Below are positions 18,328 through 25,448 of a DNA stretch of 51,359 nucleotides, piece after piece (position 1 is the stretch's first letter; every line of letters begins with the position of its first letter). The position numbers and the translations under genes are program-made. The notes under the pieces are model-generated. The model saw nothing but the letters and a program-made list of their open reading frames with translations. It was not told the origin of the DNA and searched no databases. Origin of the DNA: Rubritepida sp. (lineage in GTDB: Bacteria; Pseudomonadota; Alphaproteobacteria; Acetobacterales; Acetobacteraceae); the NCBI GenBank assembly GCA_028291455.1, contig JAQGHY010000221.1, positions 1-51,359 of the forward strand. The letters run 5' to 3'.

Positions 18328-19494
18328 ATGAGGATCACCGCCGAGGATTTGCTGCGCCGCGGCATGGAGCGGCACCGCGCCGGACTGGTCCTGGAGGCGG
18401 AGGGGCTGTACCGCCGCGCGCTGCGCCTCGCGCCCGGAAATGCCGATGCGGAGAACCTGATGGGCGTCTGCGCGCGGCAGCGCGGCGACCTCGCGGGCGC
18501 CATGGCGCATGCGGCGCGGGCGGTGGCGGCGGTGCCGGATTCCGCCCTGTTCCTGGCCAACCAGGGCGCCACGCTCGCCGAGGCAGGCCGGCTGGGCGAA
18601 GCCATCCCGGTTCTGACCCGCGCCCTCGCTCTGCGCCCGGACGACACGGTGAGCCTGCGCAACCTCGGCCAGGCGATGACGGCGGCCGGCCAGGCCCGCG
18701 CGGCGCTGGAGCCGTTGCGCGAGGCCGCGCGGCTGGCCCCCGATGCACCGGAGATCTGGCTCGCCCTGGCGCATGCGGCGCGCGAAGCGGGCGAGGGCGA
18801 TGTGGCGCGCGATGCGGCGGCGCGCGTGCGCGGACCGCTGGCGGAGCAGGCGGGCTTTCTCCTCGCCGGACTGGGGGCCGCACCGATGCCCGCGCGGGCG
18901 CCGGCCGCCTATGTGCGCGAGCTCTTCGACGCCTTCGCGCCCCGCTTCGACGCGGAGCTGGAGGGCGCGCTCGGCTATCGGACGCCGGCCCTGCTGGCGG
19001 CGATGCTGGTGGGGGTATCGCCGGGCCGCGTGCTCGACCTGGGCTGCGGCACCGGGCTTTCCGGCGTGGCGCTGAAGCCCTTCGCGCGGCGGCTGGAGGG
19101 GCTGGACCTCTCGCCGCGCATGCTGGAGCAGGCACGGGCGCGGCGGATCTACGACGCGCTGCATGAGGCCGATCTGCTCGATTTCCTGCCGCCCCACGCC
19201 AATGGCTTCGACCTGATCGCGGCAGCGGATGTGCTGAACTACCTGGGCGATCTCGCGCCGGTGCTGCGGGCGATCTACGCGGCGTTGCGGGCTGGCGGGA
19301 CGGCGGTGTTCAGTCTGGAGGCGGGCGAGGCGGAGGTCGCGCTGGGGGAGGGGCTGCGGTACCGCCACAATGCGGCGCATGCCGCGAGCCTGGCCGTCCA
19401 GGCCGGATTTACCGTCGCGGCGCGGCAAGAGGCCGTGCTGCGGCGGGAAAAGGGCGCGGATGTCGCCGGCGTGCTGTTCCGGGTGAGCAGGTAG
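18328..19494 (+). CDS. TPR-repeat/SAM-dependent methyltransferase fusion protein
   Basis: A 388-residue protein. Residues ~5-165 are tetratricopeptide-like repeats (RAGLVLEAEGLYRRALRLAP, then ATLAEAGRLGEAIPVLTRAL, then AMTAAGQARAALEPLREAA). Residues ~195-388 are a class I methyltransferase, with the SAM motif I VLDLGCGTGL at 235-244, an acidic LEGLDLSPRMLEQARAR motif II, and FDLIAAADVLNYLGDLAPVL. The TPR half probably docks a protein partner, with the other half methylating a small molecule or protein; the target is unknown. The ATG at 18328 is chosen because homology starts there; the same frame is open for 1 kb upstream but only as antisense to the Bug gene. Confidence 0.85.
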   Translation: MRITAEDLLRRGMERHRAGLVLEAEGLYRRALRLAPGNADAENLMGVCARQRGDLAGAMAHAARAVAAVPDSALFLANQGATLAEAGRLGEAIPVLTRALALRPDDTVSLRNLGQAMTAAGQARAALEPLREAARLAPDAPEIWLALAHAAREAGEGDVARDAAARVRGPLAEQAGFLLAGLGAAPMPARAPAAYVRELFDAFAPRFDAELEGALGYRTPALLAAMLVGVSPGRVLDLGCGTGLSGVALKPFARRLEGLDLSPRMLEQARARRIYDALHEADLLDFLPPHANGFDLIAAADVLNYLGDLAPVLRAIYAALRAGGTAVFSLEAGEAEVALGEGLRYRHNAAHAASLAVQAGFTVAARQEAVLRREKGADVAGVLFRVSR

Positions 19495-19529
19495 AGCCAG
19501 GCCGGGCTCAGCCGGCCGGCGCGCGGGGC

Positions 19530-20183
19530 TCAAATCCAGCACTCCCGGATGGACCTTGGGATGTATCTGCGCCCTGCGACGAGGGTGTGGAGGTTCCGCA
19601 GGCCGCGCACGAAGTGCAGCGCGGCGCCTTTGTCGCGGCGCCATGCCAAAATTCGCCGCTCGATCGGCAGGCGCGGGATGATTTCGGACAAATCGGGATC
19701 GGCTACCATCATGGGCGGCCCCGGCAGGGCGCGCAGCAGCATGAGCCGCCGCGCCAGCACGATCAGCCGCAGCCCCCGCAGCCGGATGGCGCGGCGGGCG
19801 GCGCGGCAGATATAGCCTTCGAGGCGGCGCAGGACGTGGCCCTTCGGCGCGAGGGCGAGCGCCGATAGCAGCCGCTCCCAGAGGCCGGCATGGGTGAGGC
19901 GGCGGAAGTGGCGCGAGATTGTGTCGGCGCGGCCGTAGGCCTCGGGCAGCTCCCGCCAGGCGCCTGCGGTGGCGGCGACGCGGAAAAAGGCGTCGAAATG
20001 GGCACGTAGGTTGCAGGGGCGGCCGCGGTTGGTGTCGGGGCGGCGGCGGAGATAGGGGAGGAGGGCGTGCCATTCCTCGTCGGTGAGTGGGGCGTGGGGG
20101 ATCAGGAGACGCGCGGGCAGGCGGGGCCTGGGACCGTGGGGGCGGATATAGGGATCGCGCAGCGATGGCGGGAGTAAGTCCAT
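19530..20183 (-). CDS. transposase-derived protein (IS5-type DUF4096 N-domain, no DDE catalytic domain)
   Basis: A 217-residue Arg-rich protein. Residues ~32-105 match the helix-turn-helix N-terminal domain of IS5-group transposases (DUF4096): LTDEEWHALLPYL, RGRPCNLRAHFDAFFRV, GAWRELPEAYGRADTISRHF, RRLTHAGLWERLL. The remainder is basic and shows no DDE catalytic residues, so it is not an active transposase alone. I see no terminal inverted repeats or target-site duplications. It may be a decayed insertion sequence or a domesticated DNA-binding protein. A good promoter with a possible operator lies immediately upstream (20189-20222). It sits at the left edge of the AT-rich DUF262-HEPN patch. 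Confidence 0.6.
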   Translation of the reverse strand: MDLLPPSLRDPYIRPHGPRPRLPARLLIPHAPLTDEEWHALLPYLRRRPDTNRGRPCNLRAHFDAFFRVAATAGAWRELPEAYGRADTISRHFRRLTHAGLWERLLSALALAPKGHVLRRLEGYICRAARRAIRLRGLRLIVLARRLMLLRALPGPPMMVADPDLSEIIPRLPIERRILAWRRDKGAALHFVRGLRNLHTLVAGRRYIPRSIRECWI

Positions 20184-20188
20184 TTACA

Positions 20189-20222
20189 TTTATAGAAAGT
20201 TCATTCAGAACAAATCAAGAAC
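20189..20222 (-). promoter_or_regulatory. promoter with overlapping GTTC/GAAC half-sites
   Basis: Read on the minus strand, a -35-like TTGATT (20213-20218) and a -10 TATAAA (20189-20194) are separated by 18 bases. The -10 is only a few bases from the ATG at 20183, so the message would be leaderless or nearly so. The spacer contains an inverted repeat GTTC-N5-GAAC (20199-20211), with a further GAAC at 20219-20222, about one helical turn away. This arrangement would let a regulator, possibly the transposase-derived protein itself, block the promoter. The operator role is inferred. Confidence 0.4.
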
Positions 20223-20552
20223 TTTTCTTTGTCTCTCGGCTTCTTGATCCCTTCGACGGGCGCCTTTGACAATTTCAATCGGGATTACGTGGCAAACTTT
20301 TTTGGAACTCTCTTGCGAGCGGCTGAGCACCGTTGCTGTCGGGCGTACATAGGTGCATCTGATGCCATCCTCGTGCCGGAATCTCAATAAATACAACGGA
20401 GTAGCATGCGTAATCAGCGCGGCCGTAGCAAGCCGCCGATCCTGGCAAGCTCGCTATCGGTTGTGTGCAATAAGGTGCGACAACTACTGGCCGCGCTTGC
20501 CTGTCGTGACTGTCGTGCCTAACCATACCAGCTCGTATCGCGATGAAACTTC

Positions 20553-20558
20553 GGAGGT
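20553..20558 (+). promoter_or_regulatory. ribosome-binding site deciding the DUF262 start
   Basis: GGAGGT at 20553-20558 is a near-perfect Shine-Dalgarno sequence exactly 5 bases before the GTG at 20564. The in-frame ATG at 20543 lies upstream of this site and lacks its own, so the GTG is preferred and the protein is 404 rather than 411 residues. Confidence 0.75.
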
Positions 20559-20563
20559 ATAAC

Positions 20564-21778
20564 GTGCCTGAATATGATGGAATAACCGATGAAGTTGAGC
20601 CTCTTGCGGTTGGCAATATTGTTGTAGCGGTCGGAACACCAGACAAACAGATCGAGAGACACTTCGAAACCGGGCGCCTCCGAGTCGTTCAGGAAAAGAA
20701 TGACATTTTCCTGTCTCATGTAGTCCAGTTTATCAGTGGCGAAGGTAATGGAGTATGGGGAAATCTGAGGCCAGAATACCAACGCCGACTACGTTGGGAC
20801 AATAAAAAGAAGTCAAAGCTCATTGAGAGTTTTATCATGAACGTACCAGTTCCTCCTGTCTTTCTTTACGAGAAGGAGCTTGGTCGCTTTGAGGTAATGG
20901 ATGGCCAACAACGCCTCAATGCTATTTCCGAGTTTTTTAGTGGGAACTTCGCACTTGACGGGCTGGACATCTGGCCCGCCCTAAACGGCCGCAATTACAG
21001 TGCCCTTCCGCCCTTAGTTAGAAGGGGGCTGGAGCGGGCTAAAATATCGGCTATCACCCTTATGTCTGACAATAGTTCGCCTGCTGAGGACAGTCTGGAT
21101 CTTCGAGCGCAAGTGTTTGATCGGCTGAATACAGGCGGAGAGAGGCTTAACCAGCAGGAGCTCCGAAACTCTTTGTACTCCGGCGAATTCAATGCGCTTC
21201 TGATCGAATTATCCCGAGCTCGTCCCTTCACCGACGCCTGGGAAATACCGAGCCACGAAGATAACACCCGCGCTGATGGGACTCCAAGCGCCGAGCTTGC
21301 CGCTAATGCACTATTCAAGCGAATGACGGATGTAGAGATTGTACTACGTTTCTTCGCGTTTCGCGAGCCGAGGAACATTGTAGGCTCTGTCCGCTCGATG
21401 CTCGACACGACTATGAAGCGGTTGAGACGCCCCGATGCAAGCGCGCTTCAAAACTTACGCTATGAATTCGTAGAGACGCTGGGGCTTTGCGCAGCAATCT
21501 TTGGTCCCGATCTTTTCCGTTTACCACCCACTGGCGGTAAGTCGGGTAAGATTTCGCGGCCACTCTTTGACGCAGAAATGGTGGCTGTGTTTAATTTACG
21601 ATCTCACGAGAAAAAGTTGCTGACGAGCCGCAAGGATATTCGAAGAAAAATACATATGATGATCATGCCTAATACAGAGACCTATGAACTAATGGTTGGG
21701 CGCGGAAATACCGCAAATGCTATCCGCGAACGTATTGAGTCAGTCGAAGCGGCGATTCGAGAAATTATTCATGTCTAG
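20564..21778 (+). CDS. DUF262 (GmrS/ParB-like) domain protein
   Basis: A 404-residue protein of the DUF262 family, whose members include the N-terminal half of the GmrSD type IV restriction enzyme; in this family the domain is linked to nucleotide-driven sensing. Hallmarks seen: RPEYQRRLRWDNKKKSKLIE followed by SFIMNVPVPPVFLY, the DGQQR motif at 113-117 (FEVMDGQQRLNAI), and FDRLNTGGERLNQQELRN at ~185-202. The C-terminal part is helical and has no DUF1524 His-Me nuclease (GmrD) domain. Its stop overlaps the start of the next gene by 8 bases, so the two are coupled. GC by eye is near 50 percent, well below the flanking genome. A defence or toxin-module role is inferred from the family and partner. 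Confidence 0.85.
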   Translation: MPEYDGITDEVEPLAVGNIVVAVGTPDKQIERHFETGRLRVVQEKNDIFLSHVVQFISGEGNGVWGNLRPEYQRRLRWDNKKKSKLIESFIMNVPVPPVFLYEKELGRFEVMDGQQRLNAISEFFSGNFALDGLDIWPALNGRNYSALPPLVRRGLERAKISAITLMSDNSSPAEDSLDLRAQVFDRLNTGGERLNQQELRNSLYSGEFNALLIELSRARPFTDAWEIPSHEDNTRADGTPSAELAANALFKRMTDVEIVLRFFAFREPRNIVGSVRSMLDTTMKRLRRPDASALQNLRYEFVETLGLCAAIFGPDLFRLPPTGGKSGKISRPLFDAEMVAVFNLRSHEKKLLTSRKDIRRKIHMMIMPNTETYELMVGRGNTANAIRERIESVEAAIREIIHV

Positions 21779-22547
21779 TTTAGCCGCCGCAAAATCGCTG
21801 GCCGATTCCTATCTGGCCGAAATTGATGCGACCATTGAGATCCGGCAGACTTATAACGGCATTTTAGTTGCTCAGGCTGGCGTAATTATGGGCGCTCTTT
21901 GCCATGACAAAGCCGCAAAAGCAACTTTCCAAAAGGCTTTAAGACATAAGACGGTTGACCCCAGCACTTTGTATAAGCCATTGGTTGTGCAGATCCATGG
22001 CATCTTTGAAAACTATATACGATCTTTGGTCAAAGTAATAATAGAGGAGCGATTTGAGAGCGTCGAATTATATGCGAGTTTGGAAGAGAATTTTCGTAGT
22101 AATCACATCGCCCACGCCGCTCGGGTGCTTACTCACGTTAGAGGTGGCGCGGTTATGGGCGTGGCATATAATTTTGATGACCTTCTCGCAAATCTGGGCA
22201 AAGCCTTGTCAGGACAAAAGGGCTACAAGCTTAATCCCGAGATTTACGTGAAATTAATGGGCAATTGCACAGCGGAGCGTTTGGAAAAATTATTCGAAGC
22301 TATCTCTCTTCCAGGGCCATTTTCGGACGTGCTCGGCCAAAATTCGGAGATTAAAGCTCACTTTAAAGAAAATGCAAAAAACCGGGTTGCTGGCAAAGCA
22401 AGAGAAAAGCTAGACCGCCAAATAAATCTTAGGAATAATATTGTGCACGGCGATTTGACTTTGGCTGTCAACTTAACTGAACTGCAGGATACTATGGATT
22501 ATTTCCGTGCTTTGATTTCAGGGCTAGACTATTTAGTTCAAACGTAG
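21771..22547 (+). CDS. predicted HEPN-family ribonuclease (MAE_28990/MAE_18760- or RiboL-PSP-like)
   Basis: A 258-residue all-helical protein. The C-terminal RNNIVHGD places Arg221 and His226 in the RX4-6H motif that forms the active site of HEPN endoribonucleases. The first half has a helix with IHGIFENYIRSLVKVIIEER, comparable to the aromatic/acidic helix of MAE_28990- and RiboL-PSP-type HEPN domains. The start is the ATG at 21771, inside the last codons of the DUF262 gene (8-base overlap), so the products are probably made in a fixed ratio. GC is about 45 percent by eye. Known HEPN proteins coupled to DUF262 partners are predicted RNA-cleaving effectors; activity here is unproven. The subfamily is uncertain because I could not run a profile search. 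Confidence 0.75.
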   Translation: MSSLAAAKSLADSYLAEIDATIEIRQTYNGILVAQAGVIMGALCHDKAAKATFQKALRHKTVDPSTLYKPLVVQIHGIFENYIRSLVKVIIEERFESVELYASLEENFRSNHIAHAARVLTHVRGGAVMGVAYNFDDLLANLGKALSGQKGYKLNPEIYVKLMGNCTAERLEKLFEAISLPGPFSDVLGQNSEIKAHFKENAKNRVAGKAREKLDRQINLRNNIVHGDLTLAVNLTELQDTMDYFRALISGLDYLVQT

Positions 22548-22605
22548 GTGACGCACGGGGTCGCGCAAAAATGTGCAAATCGATATTCAGGTTAGCGAGG
22601 CATGC

Positions 22606-22737
22606 CTACAAATAAAATGAGGTCGGTGCCAGAAGGTGGGCTTTCTTGTCCTTGCGTTGAAACAGCTGCCCCGTCGTCTTTAGGTTGATAAAGCGATCTA
22701 AATGCGCGATCTGAAAATCCACGAAATCACGCGGCAT
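22606..22737 (-). pseudogene. possible 43-codon small gene or gene remnant
   Basis: The minus strand has an open frame of 43 codons starting MPRDFVDFQIAHLDRFINLK and ending in KAHLLAPTSFYL. The composition (Phe, Lys, Asp, Leu) is protein-like and unlike the GC-driven frames around it. The frame is also open back to a stop about 30 bases upstream of the ATG, right at the end of the MFS gene, so this could be the C-terminal end of a gene cut by the event that brought in the patch. No clear ribosome site. I do not recognise the family. Confidence 0.3.
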
Positions 22738-22750
22738 TCCTGGTGTTGCT

Positions 22751-24220
22751 TCAAAGCCGCCTTAACGGCACCCGCCAAGCTAACACAGTCGCCACCCCCA
22801 GCAGCACCGCCGCCGCCGCGAACATCGCCCGAAACCCCCCAGCCAACCCCGCCGCCATCGCCATCCGGCTCTCCTCGGGCAGCAGCCCCAGCGCCTCCCG
22901 CCCGCCCCGCATCGTCTCCGCGAAGCTCGCGGCCAGCGGCGCGTCCCCCAGCGTGAACGCCCCGAAGATCACCGTGCTCAGCAGCGCCGTCCCCGTCGCC
23001 GAGCCCAGGTTGCGCGTGAACTGCACCGAGGCCGTGGCCACCCCGATCCGGCTCACCCCCGCCGCCGCCTGGACCGTCGTCTGCACGGCCGGAAACGAGC
23101 TGCCGTAGCCGAAGCTCGAGATCGCCAGCAGCCAGGGCAGGGCGGCCAGCGGGATGGCGTCGAGCTCGAAGCTGAAGGCGCTCAGCGTGAGCGTGCTGAT
23201 GGCCAGCGTGATGGAGGGCAGCAGCATGGTCCGCCCCGTCCGCGCCACGAACTGGCCCGAGATCAGCGCGCCCAGGCCCCCGGCCAGGCTCGTCGGCAGC
23301 ATCATGAGGCCCACCGTCGCGATGGGCACGCCCCGCACCACGCTGAGATAGAGCGGCATGAAGGAGATCATCGAGACCATGACGCCCGCGACGCAAGCCG
23401 AGAGCAGGTTGGTGCGCCAGATCACCGGGTCGGTCGCCAGCCAGGACGGCAGCAGCGGGTCGGGCGTGCGGGTCTCGACGCGCATCAGCAGCAGCAGCGC
23501 GGCTATCGCCAGGGCGGCGATGGGCAGGGCGGTCAGCAGGGCGTCGGTGCTCAGCCGCTGCACGCGGTCCAGCACCAGCACCAGCGACGTCACGAAGATG
23601 GTGAAGAGCAGCGTGCCCGGCGCGTCGAAGCGGAAGGAGCCGCTTTGCGGTCCCTGTCGCGGCAGCCGCAGCGTGCCGAGAACGCCCAGGCCGACGAAGG
23701 GCAACCCCGCGAGAAACACCCATTGCCAGCCCCAGTGCTGCGTCAGCCACCCGCCGGCCAGCGGGCCCATGGCCGAGGCGCTCATGAAGCAGGCGACGAG
23801 ATAGCCCTGGTAGCGGCCGCGCTCGCGCGGGGCCACGCTCTCGCCGACGAGCGCATTGGCCAGCGTGAGCAGCGCGCCGCCGCCGAAGCCGTGCAGCACG
23901 CGCGCGAGCAGCAGGGTCTCGAAGCTCGGCGCGAAGCCGGCGGCCAGCGAGCCCGCGGCCTGCAGCCCGAAGGCGATGAAGAGCATGCGGCGGCGGCCAT
24001 AGGCGTCGCCGAGCTTGCCGATGATGGGGGCCGCGATGGTGGCGGCGATGAGATAGGCCACCACCACCCAGGACATGCGCTCCACGACGCCGAAATGCGC
24101 GGCCATGACGGGCAGGGCGGTGGCGGTGATGGTCTGGTCGATCGAGGAGATGAAGATGGCGACGCCGACGGCGGGAAAGGCCCGGAAGAAGGCGGCGCGA
24201 GAGCTAGATTGATCAGTCAT
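22751..24220 (-). CDS. MFS transporter, DHA2 (14-helix drug exporter) family
   Basis: A 489-residue inner-membrane proton antiporter of the EmrB/QacA-like DHA2 family. Visible hallmarks are the first helix with SSIDQTITATALPVMAAHF, the loop 2-3 motif GKLGDAYGRRRMLF (motif A), and the motif C region AMGPLAGGWLTQHWGWQWVF after helix 5. Hydrophobic segments are consistent with 14 helices. Drug or toxic-metabolite export is the family role; the substrate is unknown. GAGGG stands 6 bases before the ATG. No MarR/TetR regulator is adjacent, and the gene abuts the right edge of the AT-rich patch. Confidence 0.9.
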   Translation of the reverse strand: MTDQSSSRAAFFRAFPAVGVAIFISSIDQTITATALPVMAAHFGVVERMSWVVVAYLIAATIAAPIIGKLGDAYGRRRMLFIAFGLQAAGSLAAGFAPSFETLLLARVLHGFGGGALLTLANALVGESVAPRERGRYQGYLVACFMSASAMGPLAGGWLTQHWGWQWVFLAGLPFVGLGVLGTLRLPRQGPQSGSFRFDAPGTLLFTIFVTSLVLVLDRVQRLSTDALLTALPIAALAIAALLLLMRVETRTPDPLLPSWLATDPVIWRTNLLSACVAGVMVSMISFMPLYLSVVRGVPIATVGLMMLPTSLAGGLGALISGQFVARTGRTMLLPSITLAISTLTLSAFSFELDAIPLAALPWLLAISSFGYGSSFPAVQTTVQAAAGVSRIGVATASVQFTRNLGSATGTALLSTVIFGAFTLGDAPLAASFAETMRGGREALGLLPEESRMAMAAGLAGGFRAMFAAAAVLLGVATVLAWRVPLRRL

Positions 24221-24367
24221 GCCCTCAGGCGCCGGGCGTCGGCTCCGCCGCCTTGGCTTCGCGCCGCGCCGGTCGCGCCATCTGCAAGGGTGATCTGGGC
24301 GCGCCGGCCGCCTTGCGGCCGGATGCTGTCGGGGCGTTCCTGGATCGTGGCTGGAACGCTCATGGCC

Positions 24368-25324
24368 TCAGGCGACCGCGCTGCGGCCCATCTCCAGGAA
24401 CTTCTCGCGGCGCCGAGCCTTGAGGGTGGCGCCGTCCAGCGGCAGCAGCGGTTCCAGCGCGGACCAGACGGCATCGCCGACGCGGGCCAGCGTCGCCTCG
24501 CGGTCGCGATGGGCGCCGCCCAGGGGCTCGGCGATCACGGCGTCGATGAGGGCCAGGCGCTTCAGGTCCTCGGCGGTGAGCCTCAGCGCCTCGGCGGCGG
24601 TGGCGGCCTGGGCGGCGTCGCGCCAGAGGATGGAGGCGCAGCCCTCGGGGCTGATCACGGAATAGATGGCGTGCTCCAGCATCAGCACGCGGTCGGCGGC
24701 GGCCAGCGCGATGGCCCCGCCCGAGCCGCCCTCGCCGATGATGGTGGCGACGAAGGGGACGGGGGCGGAGAGCCCGGCCTCGATGGAGCGGGCGATGGCC
24801 TCGGCCTGGCCGCGCGCCTCGGCCTCGATTCCGGGGAAGGCGCCGGCGGTGTCCACGAAGGAGAGGATGGGCATGCCGAAGCGGCCGGCGAGTTCCATGA
24901 TGCGGCGGGCCTTGCGGTAGCCCTCGGGCTTGGCCATGCCGAAATTGTGCTGCACGCGGGTCTCGGTGTCGTGGCCCTTCTCGGTACCCAGCACGGCGAC
25001 GGCGCGGCCACGGAAGCGGCCGAGGCCGCCGATGATCGCGGCGTCGTCGGCGAAGGCGCGGTCCCCGGCCAGCGGGGTCCATTCGGTGATCAGCCCGGCC
25101 ACGTAGTCCAGGCATTTAGGGCGGTCGGGGTGGCGGGCGACCTGGGTCTTCTGCCAGGGGGTGAGCTTGGCATAGGTGGCGGCGAGGAGCTTTTCGGCCT
25201 TGTCGCGCAGCCGCGCGACCTCGTCGGCGACGTCGATCCCGCCGGCATCGGTGGTCCGGCTCAGCTCTTCGACCTTGCCTTCGAGCTCGGCGAGGGGTTT
25301 TTCGAAATCGAGGAAATGGCGCAT
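24368..25324 (-). CDS. accA: acetyl-CoA carboxylase carboxyltransferase subunit alpha
   Basis: A 318-residue cytosolic subunit that, with AccD, moves the carboxyl group from biotin to acetyl-CoA to make malonyl-CoA for fatty acid synthesis. AccA features are the N-terminal coiled MRHFLDFEKPLAELEGKVEE, LTPWQKTQVARHPDRP, the GRAVAVLGTEKGHDT stretch, PEGYRKARRIMELAGRFGMP, and the oxyanion region IGEGGSGGAIALAAADRVLM with ISPEGCASILW. The start at 25324 is where family similarity begins; there is no clear ribosome site. AccD and the biotin carrier are not in this window. Confidence 0.95.
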   Translation of the reverse strand: MRHFLDFEKPLAELEGKVEELSRTTDAGGIDVADEVARLRDKAEKLLAATYAKLTPWQKTQVARHPDRPKCLDYVAGLITEWTPLAGDRAFADDAAIIGGLGRFRGRAVAVLGTEKGHDTETRVQHNFGMAKPEGYRKARRIMELAGRFGMPILSFVDTAGAFPGIEAEARGQAEAIARSIEAGLSAPVPFVATIIGEGGSGGAIALAAADRVLMLEHAIYSVISPEGCASILWRDAAQAATAAEALRLTAEDLKRLALIDAVIAEPLGGAHRDREATLARVGDAVWSALEPLLPLDGATLKARRREKFLEMGRSAVA

Positions 25325-25448
25325 GGTCGCTGCGTCTAGCGGAAAGTCGGGGCGGGGAAAACCGGGTGGCGGGTTGGCCGGCCTGGGTTGGCGGGTCGGG
25401 CGGGCGGCCATATGGTGCGCGGCCTAACGCAACCTTCAGGAAAATCAG

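Larger units (their letters stand above)
20184..20563. other. non-coding region left of the DUF262 gene
   Basis: This 380-base stretch is lower in GC than the flanking genome. It holds the promoter of the transposase-derived gene at its left end, a direct repeat CTGTCGTG at 20501-20508 and 20510-20517, and the ribosome-binding site of the DUF262 gene at the right end. Short open frames inside it have no recognisable content. No tRNA or attachment site was seen. Confidence 0.4.

Noticed and set aside
20205-20562. Two short frames in the gap before the DUF262 gene
   Set aside because: No ribosome site, no recognisable content; they overlap on opposite strands.
22598-22607. AGGCATGCCT palindrome
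   Set aside because: Ten bases only, single copy, no link to a promoter.
20184-22750. Attachment sites or a tRNA flanking the DUF262-HEPN patch
   Set aside because: I looked for direct repeats and tRNA ends at both edges and saw none long enough to support; an integrase gene is also absent.
22702-25339. Long plus-strand frames opposite the MFS and accA genes
   Set aside because: GC-rich shadow frames without family motifs; the minus-strand genes are unambiguous.
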